A DNA stretch of 64,000 nt from Williamsia muralis NBRC 105860 (GTDB lineage Bacteria > Actinomycetota > Actinomycetes > Mycobacteriales > Mycobacteriaceae), in assembly GCF_001598915.1 (NCBI RefSeq), contig NZ_BDAP01000003.1, forward strand, positions 248,001 through 312,000. The letters are read 5' to 3'. The notes beneath the pieces are model-generated. The model ran no database searches. It was not told the DNA's origin and saw only the letters and a program-made list of their open reading frames with translations. A program made the position numbers and the translations under genes. This document shows, piece after piece, positions 45,852-54,347 of this stretch; positions within the stretch are counted from its first letter, which is position 1; every line of letters starts with the position of its first letter.

Positions 45852-46441
45852 CCCACACCGACAACCCCGGTGTCATCCGCGACCAGGGGCCGGGCGACCC
45901 GGACCGGCTTCAGCGGCTGTGGAGCCCGCACCGGATGTCGTACATCACGGCTGCCCCGCGATCGGGTGTGGACCCGGACGGGGACGACACCACGTCCGCG
46001 AAGTCCGTCCACCCATTCCTCGACATCCCACGGATGTCGGACGAGGCCGGGCTGATGGTCGCCCGAGGTGAATCGGTGTACGCGGTGCTCAACCTCTATC
46101 CGTACAACCCCGGGCACACGATGATCGTGCCGTACCGGCAGGTCGCCGACCTCGAAGACCTCACAGAGGTCGAGAGCCGTGAACTGATGGTGTTCACGCA
46201 GAAGATGATTCGCGCGATCAAAGCGGTCTCCAATCCGGACGCGTTCAACGTCGGGCTCAATCTCGGTGCCGCAGCCGGTGGTTCGCTGGCCGAACACCTG
46301 CACCAGCATGTGGTTCCGCGGTGGGGTGGAGACGCCAACTTCATCACGGTGGTCGGGGAGACGAAGGTGATGCCGCAGCTGCTGCGCGACACCAGGACTC
46401 TGCTCGCCGACGCCTGGCGACAACTCGAGGACGGAACATGA
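45848..46441 (+). CDS. HIT domain protein, Ap4A phosphorylase-like
   Basis: A 197-aa HIT-family protein. The histidine triad is in [11 protein letters not shown] (about residue 150), and the fold has [14 protein letters not shown] at about residues 85-98. M. tuberculosis Rv2613c, in the same place, is a diadenosine tetraphosphate phosphorylase. The N-terminal 60 residues contain [11 protein letters not shown], common in this branch. It is translationally coupled to thrS through GTGA, and aminoacyl-tRNA synthetases make Ap4A, so the pairing is functionally sensible. pgsA follows after 22 bp. Confidence 0.92.
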   Translation: MTHTDNPGVIRDQGPGDPDRLQRLWSPHRMSYITAAPRSGVDPDGDDTTSAKSVHPFLDIPRMSDEAGLMVARGESVYAVLNLYPYNPGHTMIVPYRQVADLEDLTEVESRELMVFTQKMIRAIKAVSNPDAFNVGLNLGAAAGGSLAEHLHQHVVPRWGGDANFITVVGETKVMPQLLRDTRTLLADAWRQLEDGT

Positions 46442-46463
46442 CCAAGCAGAGCGTGAACGATCC

Positions 46464-47135
46464 ATGCTGAGCGTCCTGGGTCGCGCCTCGGTGTCCAAGG
46501 TCACCCTGCCCCTGGGGCGAGCCTTGATCAAGACGGGCCTGACGCCCGACGCGATGACCGTCATCGGAACGGTGGCGACCATCGCGGCAGCGGTGACGCT
46601 GTACCCGATGGGTTACCTGTTCGTCGGCACCCTGGTGATCTGGCTTTTCGTGATGTTCGACATGCTCGACGGCGCGATGGCGCGGGCACGCGGCGGCGGC
46701 ACCAAGTTCGGTGCGGTGCTCGATTCGACGTGTGATCGGCTCGCCGACGGCGCGATCTTCGCCGGCCTCGGCTGGTGGTGCCTGGTGGAGAAGCCGCACC
46801 AGTGGCTGTTCGTCGCGACCATGATCTGCCTGGTCACCTCTCAGGTCATCTCGTACGCGAAGGCACGTGCCGAGGCCAGCGGACTGAACGGTGACGGCGG
46901 CCTCATCGAACGCCCGGACCGCCTAGTTATCGTCCTCGTCGGCGCCGGCCTCACCGGTATCGGACTGCCGTGGGCCATCCACATCGCGATGTGGCTTCTC
47001 GCCGTCGGCAGCATCATCACGGTGTTCCAGCGGATGTGGTCGGTCTACAAGTCGCCCGGAGCCACCGACCTGCAGCCGATCGTCGCTCCCTCCGCAGGTG
47101 GGGCGACCCAGGGCGAGGACGGACCGGAGTCGTGA
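46464..47135 (+). CDS. pgsA: Phosphatidylinositol phosphate synthase
   Basis: A 223-aa polytopic CDP-alcohol phosphotransferase that joins CDP-diacylglycerol to L-myo-inositol-1-phosphate, giving PI phosphate. The signature D-x2-DG-x2-AR-x8-G-x3-D-x3-D is intact in FDMLDGAMARARGGGTKFG followed by AVLDSTCDRLAD. It has about six transmembrane helices. GLTPDAMTVIGT near the N-terminus matches mycobacterial PgsA1 (Rv2612c). The ATG start is 22 bp after the HIT gene. The stop overlaps the acyltransferase GTG (GTGA). Confidence 0.95.
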   Translation: MLSVLGRASVSKVTLPLGRALIKTGLTPDAMTVIGTVATIAAAVTLYPMGYLFVGTLVIWLFVMFDMLDGAMARARGGGTKFGAVLDSTCDRLADGAIFAGLGWWCLVEKPHQWLFVATMICLVTSQVISYAKARAEASGLNGDGGLIERPDRLVIVLVGAGLTGIGLPWAIHIAMWLLAVGSIITVFQRMWSVYKSPGATDLQPIVAPSAGGATQGEDGPES

Positions 47136-48085
47136 CGACGGCCGGCGAGCGTATTGCCGACCTGGGGTACGCGGCGGGGTGGTCGCTTGTGCGGCGCCTG
47201 CCCGAGGGTGTCGCGCGCACGGTGTTCGACAGTGCGGGAGGCTACGTCGGCGGCCGGGGCGGCGGACCGGCCCAGCTGCGCAAGAACCTCGCCAGGGTGG
47301 TCGGCTGTGCACCGGCGGAGGTACCCGACGACCTCATGCGAGATGCCATGCGGTCCTACGCCCGCTATTGGCGCGAGGCATTTCGGCTGCCCGCCATGGA
47401 TTTTCAGGTGGCCGCGTCGCGGGTCGACCTCCCCCCACCGGATCGACAACTGCTGGACACAGCCCTCGCGAAGGGCAAGGGCGTGGTGTTCGCGTTGCCC
47501 CACAGCGGCAACTGGGACATGGCCGGGGTCTGGCTCGTCCAGAACATCGGGGACTTCTCCACCGTGGCGGAGCGACTGAAACCGGATTCGCTCTTCGAAC
47601 GTTTTGTCCGATACCGCGAGACCCTCGGATTCGAGATCTTCCCGCTCAGCGGTGGCGAACAACCCCCCTACGGCCAACTGGCCAAGCGGCTGCGCAGCGG
47701 CGGGGTGGTGTGTCTCCTCGGCGAACGGGACCTGGCCAGACACGGTGTCCCCGTTCAGTTCTTCGGCGAGCCGACGCGGATGCCCGCGGGCCCGGCGAAA
47801 CTCGCCATCGACACCGGCGCCGCCCTCGTCGGGGTTCACCACTGGTACACCGGCCCGGACACCTCGCAGATATCGCTCACCGGACCGATCGACACGTCCG
47901 GGGGAGTGGAGGCGGCAACCCAGGCGCTGGCAACGGTGTTCGAGACGAACATCGCCGCCCATCCGCAGGACTGGCACATGCTGCAACCGCTCTGGGAGGC
48001 CGACTGGTCCGACGAGCGCCGTGAGCGCATCAAGGGGGCCGACACCTCTCGGAGCGACGAGGATGTCGAGGGCGCCGCGGGATGA
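47132..48085 (+). CDS. patA: Phosphatidylinositol mannoside acyltransferase
   Basis: A 317-aa membrane-associated acyltransferase of the LpxL/HtrB family. It carries the catalytic H-x4-D motif as HSGNWD (about residue 124), and FGEPTRMPAGPAKLA later in the fold. In mycobacteria PatA (Rv2611c) palmitoylates the mannose of PIM1/PIM2. The GTG start is translationally coupled to pgsA, and the stop overlaps pimA (ATGA), so all three PIM enzymes are made from one transcript. Confidence 0.93.
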   Translation: MTTAGERIADLGYAAGWSLVRRLPEGVARTVFDSAGGYVGGRGGGPAQLRKNLARVVGCAPAEVPDDLMRDAMRSYARYWREAFRLPAMDFQVAASRVDLPPPDRQLLDTALAKGKGVVFALPHSGNWDMAGVWLVQNIGDFSTVAERLKPDSLFERFVRYRETLGFEIFPLSGGEQPPYGQLAKRLRSGGVVCLLGERDLARHGVPVQFFGEPTRMPAGPAKLAIDTGAALVGVHHWYTGPDTSQISLTGPIDTSGGVEAATQALATVFETNIAAHPQDWHMLQPLWEADWSDERRERIKGADTSRSDEDVEGAAG

Positions 48086-49206
48086 AGATCGGCATGATCT
48101 GCCCGTACTCGTTCGACATCCCGGGCGGTGTGCAGGCCCACGTCATGGAACTGGCGCAGGTCTTCATCGATCGGGGACACACGGTGAGCGTTCTCGCGCC
48201 CGCCGGACACGACAAGAAACTGCCCGGCTATGTGGTGTCGGTGGGCGAGGCCCTCGCCATCCCGTACAACGGATCGGTTGCCCGGATCGCCTTCGGGCCC
48301 AAGGCCTATCACAAACTGCGATCCTGGCTTCGGGAGGAGAAGTTCGACGTCCTCCATGTGCACGAGCCGAACTCGCCGAGTGTCTCCATGTTGTCGTTGA
48401 TGGTCGCGCAGGGCCCGATCGTCACCACTTTTCATACATCCACGACGAAGTCGTTGATACTCAGCATCTTTCAGGGAATCCTCCGTCCCTACCACGAACG
48501 CATCGCCGGTAAGATCGCCGTCTCCGAACTCGCCCGACGTTGGCAGATGGAGTCTTTGGGTTCGGACGCGGTCGAGATCCCGAACGGGGTGCACACCGAC
48601 ATGTTCGCCGGAGCCCAACCGCTCGACGGGTATCCGCACCCCGGCAGAACCGTCCTGTTCCTCGGTCGCTTCGATGAACCACGCAAGGGTGTTGACGTGC
48701 TGATCAAGGCACTGCCCGCTGTGGTGGCGCGCTTCCCCGACGTGCGTGTCCTGATCGTCGGCGGGGGTCACCAGCGAACGTTGCGGGGCAAGGCCGGCGA
48801 CCTGGCCGACCACCTCGTATTCCTCGGCCAGGTCGATGACGACGTCAAAGCCCGCGCCCTCCGTTCCGCGGACGTGTACTGCGCTCCCAACCTCGGCGGC
48901 GAGAGTTTCGGCATCGTGCTCGTGGAAGCCATGGCCGCCGGTACCGCCGTGGTCGCAAGCAAGCTGGACGCGTTCCGGCGGGTGCTCGACGACGGGCAGG
49001 CCGGTGTGCTGGTCGAGGTGGGGGACGCCGACCAACTCGCCCAGGGGATCATCTCCGTTCTCGGTGATGACGACGGCCGGGCAGCGATGGTTCGCCGTGC
49101 ACGTGATCGCGCCGCCCGCTACGACTGGTCCGAGGTCGCCGACCAGATCCTGCGTGTGTACGACACCGTCGTCGTCGGGGCCGGCAAGGTCGTCGTCTCC
49201 GATTGA
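48082..49206 (+). CDS. pimA: Phosphatidyl-myo-inositol mannosyltransferase
   Basis: A 374-aa GT4 GT-B glycosyltransferase that transfers mannose from GDP-mannose to PI, the first step of PIM synthesis. It has the N-terminal acceptor-binding CPYSFDIPGGVQAHVMELA, the donor-site motif GGESFGIVLVEAMAAGTA (E-x7-E), and a conserved FLGRFDEPRKG. It corresponds to Rv2610c. The ATG overlaps the patA stop. It acts at the cytoplasmic face of the membrane. Confidence 0.96.
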   Translation: MKIGMICPYSFDIPGGVQAHVMELAQVFIDRGHTVSVLAPAGHDKKLPGYVVSVGEALAIPYNGSVARIAFGPKAYHKLRSWLREEKFDVLHVHEPNSPSVSMLSLMVAQGPIVTTFHTSTTKSLILSIFQGILRPYHERIAGKIAVSELARRWQMESLGSDAVEIPNGVHTDMFAGAQPLDGYPHPGRTVLFLGRFDEPRKGVDVLIKALPAVVARFPDVRVLIVGGGHQRTLRGKAGDLADHLVFLGQVDDDVKARALRSADVYCAPNLGGESFGIVLVEAMAAGTAVVASKLDAFRRVLDDGQAGVLVEVGDADQLAQGIISVLGDDDGRAAMVRRARDRAARYDWSEVADQILRVYDTVVVGAGKVVVSD

Positions 49207-49225
49207 CCCCTTCTGAGAGGACTTC

Positions 49226-49726
49226 ATGACCATCTCCGCCCTGACCGTCCTGATCCTGGGCGTCATCACGGTGCTGGTGTTGCTCGGTCTGGGCTGGGCC
49301 TACAAAACCGCCAACCGGCTCGACCGACTCCACGTGCGGGTGGACCTGTGCTGGCAGGCGCTCGACGCCGCGCTTGCCCGCCGGGCGGTGGTGGCCCGAT
49401 CCATCGGGGCCGGCCTCGGGCCGGAGGGCCGGGAACTGATCATCGCCGCCGATCGAGCGGAGGGTTCGGCGCGGCCGGATCGTGAATCTGCCGAGAACGT
49501 CGTATCGGCGGCGCTGGCCCAGATCGACCTCTCGTCGCTGCGATCGCAGCTGGTCACCGAGCTTGCCGACGCCGAGACCCGCGTGATGATCGCCCGCCGG
49601 TTCCACAACGATGCCGTTCGCGACACCCTGGCCCTCCGCAATCGGCGACCGGTGCGTTGGCTGCACCTGGGTGGCACCGCACCGACCCCGCTGTACTTTG
49701 AGATCGTCGAGCGAGCTCCCGTCTGA
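49226..49726 (+). CDS. Small LemA-like membrane-anchored protein (Rv2609c N-terminal type)
   Basis: A 166-aa protein with one N-terminal transmembrane helix (about residues 5-25), followed by an alpha-helical region with ANRLDRLHVRVDLCWQALDAAL and TRVMIARRFHNDAVRDTL. This resembles the LemA fold. As I recall, Rv2609c of M. tuberculosis at the same place is longer and carries a C-terminal NUDIX hydrolase domain; no such domain follows here. The ATG start has GAGAGGACTTC upstream. It is 19 bp after pimA and probably in the same operon. Function is unknown. Confidence 0.8.
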   Translation: MTISALTVLILGVITVLVLLGLGWAYKTANRLDRLHVRVDLCWQALDAALARRAVVARSIGAGLGPEGRELIIAADRAEGSARPDRESAENVVSAALAQIDLSSLRSQLVTELADAETRVMIARRFHNDAVRDTLALRNRRPVRWLHLGGTAPTPLYFEIVERAPV

Positions 49727-49835
49727 CCTGCCCGCCCGACGTCGAAAAGGGGCGTGTGATGCCGCCGGACCACGCGGCGCCGAGAAAGCCTAGACTGGAA
49801 GCTCAGCAATCGACTAGACCACAGGAGCTATAGAC

Positions 49836-50762
49836 GTGAGCAGTGCCCCAGATCCAGGTTCATCGGTGCCAGCGGAAAGTGCCGGCACCGGTACCGCGCG
49901 GGTCAAGCGTGGCATGGCCGAGATGCTCAAGGGCGGCGTGATCATGGACGTCGTGACAGCCGAGCAGGCCAAGATCGCCGAGGACGCGGGCGCTGTCGCA
50001 GTCATGGCCCTCGAGCGGGTACCGGCCGACATCCGTGCACAGGGCGGGGTCTCGCGGATGAGCGACCCCGACATGATCGACGGGATCATCTCGGCAGTGT
50101 CCATCCCGGTGATGGCCAAGGCTCGCATCGGACATTTTGTCGAAGCCCAGATCCTCCAGAGCCTCGGTGTCGACTACATCGACGAGTCAGAGGTGCTGAC
50201 CCCGGCCGACTACGCCAACCACATCGACAAGTGGCAGTTCACCGTGCCGTTCGTGTGCGGCGCAACCAACCTGGGCGAGGCGCTCCGCAGGCTCACCGAG
50301 GGCGCCGGGATGATCCGGTCCAAGGGTGAGGCGGGCACGGGCGACGTCTCGAACGCCACCACACACATGCGCAAGATCCGCGACGAGATCCGGCGGCTGA
50401 CCTCACTGCCCAAGGACGAACTGTTCGTCGCCGCCAAGGAGCTGCAGGCGCCGTACGACCTGGTCGTCGAAGTTGCCGAGCTGGGCAAATTGCCCGTCAC
50501 GCTGTTCACCGCCGGCGGCATCGCCACCCCCGCGGACGCGGCGATGATGATGCAGTTGGGCGCCGAGGGCGTCTTCGTGGGATCGGGAATCTTCAAGTCC
50601 GGCAATCCCGCAGAGCGTGCTGCCGCCATCGTGCAGGCGACTACGTTCTACGACGATCCCGACGTGCTCGCGAAGGTGTCGCGTGGACTGGGTGAGGCGA
50701 TGGTCGGTATCAATGTCGACGACATCCCACAACCCCATCGACTTGCCGAGCGCGGCTGGTGA
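49836..50762 (+). CDS. pdxS: Pyridoxal 5'-phosphate synthase lyase subunit PdxS
   Basis: A 308-aa TIM-barrel synthase subunit that builds PLP from ribose-5-phosphate, glyceraldehyde-3-phosphate and ammonia supplied by PdxT. It has the conserved [37 protein letters not shown], and [13 protein letters not shown], with catalytic lysines in the usual positions. The C-terminus AERGW is typical. The GTG start lies 8 nt after AGGAG. A -10-like TAGACT is at about 49790. pdxT is 4.4 kb downstream because the signalling cassette lies between. It matches Rv2606c. Confidence 0.97.
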   Translation: MSSAPDPGSSVPAESAGTGTARVKRGMAEMLKGGVIMDVVTAEQAKIAEDAGAVAVMALERVPADIRAQGGVSRMSDPDMIDGIISAVSIPVMAKARIGHFVEAQILQSLGVDYIDESEVLTPADYANHIDKWQFTVPFVCGATNLGEALRRLTEGAGMIRSKGEAGTGDVSNATTHMRKIRDEIRRLTSLPKDELFVAAKELQAPYDLVVEVAELGKLPVTLFTAGGIATPADAAMMMQLGAEGVFVGSGIFKSGNPAERAAAIVQATTFYDDPDVLAKVSRGLGEAMVGINVDDIPQPHRLAERGW

Positions 50763-50794
50763 ACTGACGTGGACGCGGGGGCGGGGAATCGGAG

Positions 50795-51814
50795 ATGACC
50801 AGCGCGTCCGCTGATTTCGAAGCGATTCCGCTCGGCTGCGGCCGCTGCGGAACCCAGATCCCGTCCGCGTCCGCCCGCTGTCCCGAATGTGGACAGCAGA
50901 TGTTCGTCACCAGCGGTGGCGCAGTACCGAGGTCGCCGCGCGAGGCCATGGTGGCGGGCCGAATCCCCGCCTCCAACGGTTCGCGGGTGGCCGCTTATCT
51001 CGTTGATGTCGCCATCCTGCTGGCTGCGGTTGCAGCTCTACTCGCCGCCGGGCTGGTCTTCGGCCTCGACGCGGCCCTGGTTGTGTGCGCGGCGGTGCCC
51101 GCTGCGGGCTGGATCTCGTCGGCAATCGCGCGTGCCAACGGCATCCGTACCCCGGGCCAGGTGTTGGCGCGAACCACGATCACCACAGGCCGGTCGGGCC
51201 GTCCGATCGGTTTCTGGCGGCATCTGACCCGCACCGCCGTACTTCACGTGAGCAACGTTCTGTTGTTCGCCGGAGCGATATCGGTATTGATCGACAGGGG
51301 CCGTCCCCGTCGCGGCTGCCACGAGAAGCTCTCCGGCACAACGACTGCGAGCAGTGTGGGTTCGGCGGGGTACGAGGTGATCACGGCGCCCAGCGCGCAC
51401 GTGGCCGAGTCCGGCAAGGAAGCGGCAGATTCGGTCACCGAGCGCATCGATCCCAGCACAGGCGCCCGCACCCTGCCGTTGCGCCGGGCCGGCTCCGGTT
51501 TGCGGCTCCGACTCGACGACGGCAGCTACACCGATCTGTCCGGTGCTGGATACCTCGGTGTGCCGGCCGTCGAGTGGTCGCACGGTCGCGCACAGATCGT
51601 GGTCACCCCCATCGAGGCGCCAACTTCGGACGACACGCAGGTCCAGTTCAGCGTGGCGGACGGGAAATTGTGGATGATCAGTACGGGCCCAGACGTCCGA
51701 TCGGTTCTCGACACCGGCGAGTCGGTGACCGCGATGCGACCCGGACATCCGTACGAGGTGGGTCCGGGCACCGTGGTGCATCTCGGACAGTGCAGTTTCG
51801 AGGTTGCGAGATGA
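50795..51814 (+). CDS. Zinc-ribbon / RDD membrane / FHA-like protein
   Basis: A 339-aa membrane protein. Residues 15-32 form a zinc ribbon (CGRC...CPEC). An RDD domain with three or four transmembrane helices (about 65-185) follows, with RVAAYLVDVAIL at the start and RRGCHEKLSGT at the end. After a linker, residues about 235-339 look like an FHA-type beta-sandwich lacking some phosphothreonine-binding residues. It may present a cytosolic phosphopeptide-reading domain at the membrane. It starts 32 bp after pdxS (GGAGATG context) and overlaps the PP2C start (ATGA). No kinase is encoded nearby. Confidence 0.8.
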   Translation: MTSASADFEAIPLGCGRCGTQIPSASARCPECGQQMFVTSGGAVPRSPREAMVAGRIPASNGSRVAAYLVDVAILLAAVAALLAAGLVFGLDAALVVCAAVPAAGWISSAIARANGIRTPGQVLARTTITTGRSGRPIGFWRHLTRTAVLHVSNVLLFAGAISVLIDRGRPRRGCHEKLSGTTTASSVGSAGYEVITAPSAHVAESGKEAADSVTERIDPSTGARTLPLRRAGSGLRLRLDDGSYTDLSGAGYLGVPAVEWSHGRAQIVVTPIEAPTSDDTQVQFSVADGKLWMISTGPDVRSVLDTGESVTAMRPGHPYEVGPGTVVHLGQCSFEVAR

Positions 51815-52800
51815 GCCAGGATGCGGAGCTCGACCGTGAATCGGAGACGGAGCCGAAGGCGGAGCTCGACCGTGAATCGGAGACGAAGCCGAAGGCGGAG
51901 CTCGACCGTGAATCGGAGACGGAGCCGAAGGCGGAGCTCGACCGTGAAACAGACGCGGTACTCGATCCTGGGCGTGAGCGCGGAGGGCACATGACGATGG
52001 AAGCGACCGGGACCGTCCGGGACGAGACACGCAGCGGGGTAGGCGAGTTCGGTCAGGTCGAGGTGAGCTGGGCTGTGGTCAGCGACGTCGGCCTGCTGCG
52101 TGAGACCAATGAGGACGCGGCTCTGGTCGGCCCTGGGATGATCTTGGTGGCCGACGGCATGGGCGGTCATGATTGCGGTGAGCTCGCCAGCGAGGCGGCG
52201 TTGTCGGCGTTGTCGGACACAACGGTGACAGGGGTGAACCGCACACGCGATTCGGTGGTGGACCTGTTGGGGGAGGCGCGCCGCCAGATCGAGAACATCG
52301 ACTCCGACTCGGGTCGCCGTGCCGGCACCACCGTCACCGGGGCGATGCTCGTCGACAGCGACGGGCGACCCCATTGGCTGGTGCTGAACATCGGGGATTC
52401 GCGGACGTACCGTTTTGCCCACTCGAAGCTCGAGCAGGTGACCGTCGACCACTCTCAGGTGCAGGAGCTTGTGGATGCGGGATTCCTGACCGCAGCACAG
52501 GCCCGTGTCGACCCACGTCGCAACGTGATCACCCGGGCACTCGGTGCCGGGATGGAGCAGGAGGCCGATTTCTTCACGTTCCCGGTGGAGCAAGATGACC
52601 GGATCCTGGTGTGCTCCGATGGTCTCACCGGTGAGTTGGCTGACGACGCGATCGCCGCGATCCTGGCCGGCTTCGACGATCCGACAGCGGCTGCGCAGGC
52701 GCTGGTCTCGGCCGCTCTGGAGGCCGGTGGCCGTGACAATGTGACCGTGGCGATCGCCGACGTGAAGGCGGTTCCGGACGTCTCCGACCCCGCGTCGTGA
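51811..52800 (+). CDS. PP2C family serine/threonine phosphatase with N-terminal repeats
   Basis: A 329-aa protein. Residues 5-52 are four copies of a 12-residue acidic repeat (AELDRESETEPK type). The PP2C domain (about 84-325) has SDVGLLRETNEDA, the metal motif VADGMGGHDCGE, NIGDSRTYRF, VCSDGLTGELADD and the final GGRDNVTVAI. All metal-binding Asp residues appear present, so it should dephosphorylate Ser/Thr. The first ATG overlaps the upstream stop. A second in-frame ATG at 51991, after the repeats, has GGAGGG 3 nt upstream. Which start is used is uncertain; the repeats keep coding-like GC3. Confidence 0.88.
   Translation: MSQDAELDRESETEPKAELDRESETKPKAELDRESETEPKAELDRETDAVLDPGRERGGHMTMEATGTVRDETRSGVGEFGQVEVSWAVVSDVGLLRETNEDAALVGPGMILVADGMGGHDCGELASEAALSALSDTTVTGVNRTRDSVVDLLGEARRQIENIDSDSGRRAGTTVTGAMLVDSDGRPHWLVLNIGDSRTYRFAHSKLEQVTVDHSQVQELVDAGFLTAAQARVDPRRNVITRALGAGMEQEADFFTFPVEQDDRILVCSDGLTGELADDAIAAILAGFDDPTAAAQALVSAALEAGGRDNVTVAIADVKAVPDVSDPAS
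51823..51966 (+). repeat. Four-copy 36-bp tandem repeat
   Basis: Units are at 51823-51858, 51859-51894, 51895-51930 and 51931-51966. The first three are nearly identical and the fourth is diverged in its second half. The unit length is divisible by three, so copy-number change keeps the PP2C frame. Confidence 0.9.
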
Positions 52801-52807
52801 TCCGGCG

Positions 52808-53578
52808 ATGACGATCACCGATCCGGCGGGCGAACCCGGTCAGCCCGAAGGCGTCAAACGCCCGATCGCCGAGACCTTCGTGGAGTTCTGCGGCGAGCGG
52901 GTGGCGGTCAGTCCGGACGAGCCGTTCCACATCGGCCGCGACGCCGATCTCGATATCGACGACAACCCTTATCTGCACCGCAGATTCCTCATGCTGCACC
53001 ACGAAGACGGGTTGTGGTGGCTGTCCAATGTGGGGTCGCATCTGTCCGCAGGGGTCGTGGCGGGTGACGCCGGATTCCAGGCGACGCTGGCTCCCGGCGC
53101 CCGGGTGCCTCTGGTGTTCGGCGTGACCGCTGTGGTGTTCTCGGCAGGCCCCACGACGTACGAGCTCGAAATCCATTCGGGCGCAATGCCGTTGAATCTC
53201 GCCCCGGTGGAAGAGCCGGCGCGCAGCGGCGAAACCACCATCGGGGTGGTGTCCCTGACGGAGAGTCAGAAGCTACTGATAGTTGTCTTGGCCGAAGAGG
53301 TGTTGCGGCGCAACGGAACCGGTGCGAGTTCGATCCCGTCGTCGGCGCAGGCCGCGGCCAGGCTCGGCTGGTCGTTGACGAAGTTCAACCGCAAACTCGA
53401 CAACGTGTGTGACAAGTTCGACCAGATCGGGGTGTCCGGTGTCCGCGGCGGCTTGGGGCGGCTCGCCAGCAATCGGCGGGTCAAGCTGGTCGAATATGCG
53501 GTGGCCGCCCGATTGGTGACACGCGAGGATCTGGTGCTCATCGATGCCGAGGCGCGCCGCAACGGCGTGATCGGCTGA
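52808..53578 (+). CDS. FHA domain protein with C-terminal winged-helix-like domain
   Basis: A 256-aa soluble protein. The FHA domain (about 22-118) has FHIGRDADLDIDDN, YLHRRFLMLHHEDG and WWLSNVGSHLS, matching the conserved GR, H and N positions that bind phosphothreonine. A C-terminal helical domain (about 148-240) contains LTESQKLLIVVLAEEVLRR and LGWSLTKFNRKLDNVCDKF, resembling a winged HTH of an actinobacterial FHA family. It may be a phospho-dependent transcription or adaptor protein. It is 7 bp after the PP2C stop, completing the three-gene unit. Confidence 0.82.
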   Translation: MTITDPAGEPGQPEGVKRPIAETFVEFCGERVAVSPDEPFHIGRDADLDIDDNPYLHRRFLMLHHEDGLWWLSNVGSHLSAGVVAGDAGFQATLAPGARVPLVFGVTAVVFSAGPTTYELEIHSGAMPLNLAPVEEPARSGETTIGVVSLTESQKLLIVVLAEEVLRRNGTGASSIPSSAQAAARLGWSLTKFNRKLDNVCDKFDQIGVSGVRGGLGRLASNRRVKLVEYAVAARLVTREDLVLIDAEARRNGVIG

Positions 53579-53688
53579 TCGAGAGCGTGGGCCGCTGCCG
53601 GGCGGCCGGTGGGCGGATCTGCGGCGGCCTCTGTGGTGAGTTGATCGTCAGTCTCCCGCAAAACCTCCTCTGAGCTGGGCTCATGTGG

Positions 53689-53704
53689 TGGGTAGTTCTA
53701 CCCA
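53689..53704. promoter_or_regulatory. 16-bp palindrome upstream of the LuxR-type gene
   Basis: TGGGTAG-TT-CTACCCA is a perfect inverted repeat (7-bp arms, 2-nt centre). It lies 89 bp before the ATG at 53793, and dyad geometry of this size suits a dimeric regulator. Confidence 0.5.
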
Positions 53705-53729
53705 TCGACATGTCCGGTGTGCCGGTTTT

Positions 53730-53743
53730 AGTGTTTAGACACT
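53730..53743. promoter_or_regulatory. Second inverted repeat upstream of the LuxR-type gene
   Basis: AGTGT-TTAG-ACACT (5-bp arms, 4-nt centre) lies about 50 bp before the ATG. It may overlap the promoter, but a clear -35/-10 pair could not be assigned. Confidence 0.4.
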
Positions 53744-53792
53744 TCGACAGAGGGCAGGAGAAAACCGGCCCCCCAGACCAGGAGAATCACCG

Positions 53793-54272
53793 ATGACCGT
53801 ACTGCACAACACCTTTGGCGCTCCCAGTCGCACGAGGGTCGGTTACCGGCCGACGACCCCGGTCCGGATGACCAGGGAGGAGGCGCTGGCTCGGCTCAAG
53901 CAGCGCACGATGCCTCTGCCCGGTCGCGCGGCGCCGCATTCGCAGCCCGGGGTCATCTGTGCGACTCCTGCGGTTCCCATGTCGGGTCACGGTCGCGGCG
54001 GACGGACAGAGGGAGCTGCCGACACCGGCGCAACCACCGCTTACCGCGCGCCGAAACTGTCGCAGCGCGAGATCGAGGTACTCCGTGCGTGGCTGAACCT
54101 CGATTCCAAATCAGCGGTGGCCCAATCGCTGTTCATCTCTCTGGGTACCGTCAACACCCATCTCGCCCGGATCCGGGTCAAGTACAACGAGGTCGGCCGG
54201 CCTGCCCCGACCAAAGCCGCACTCGTGGCCCGTGCGATCCAGGACGGGATCGTGTCGATCGACGACCTCTGA
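53793..54272 (+). CDS. LuxR-type HTH transcriptional regulator
   Basis: A 159-aa protein. The first 85 residues are basic and probably disordered. The C-terminal LuxR HTH (about 88-150) has LSQREIEVLRAWLNLDSK, AQSLFISLGTVNTHLARI and a final helix. There is no receiver or autoinducer domain, so it is a free-standing HTH protein. ATG 53793 follows AGGAG by 8 nt. Two palindromes lie in its upstream region. It may be autoregulated and may control tesB or the FHA cassette; this is inference from position alone. Confidence 0.85.
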   Translation: MTVLHNTFGAPSRTRVGYRPTTPVRMTREEALARLKQRTMPLPGRAAPHSQPGVICATPAVPMSGHGRGGRTEGAADTGATTAYRAPKLSQREIEVLRAWLNLDSKSAVAQSLFISLGTVNTHLARIRVKYNEVGRPAPTKAALVARAIQDGIVSIDDL

Positions 54273-54347
54273 CCGCCGGCGGGGGAGCCGTGATGGGCCT
54301 GCGCCCCCGGTGAGCCATAATCGTCGTCGGAAAGGTGGTGCCACCTC

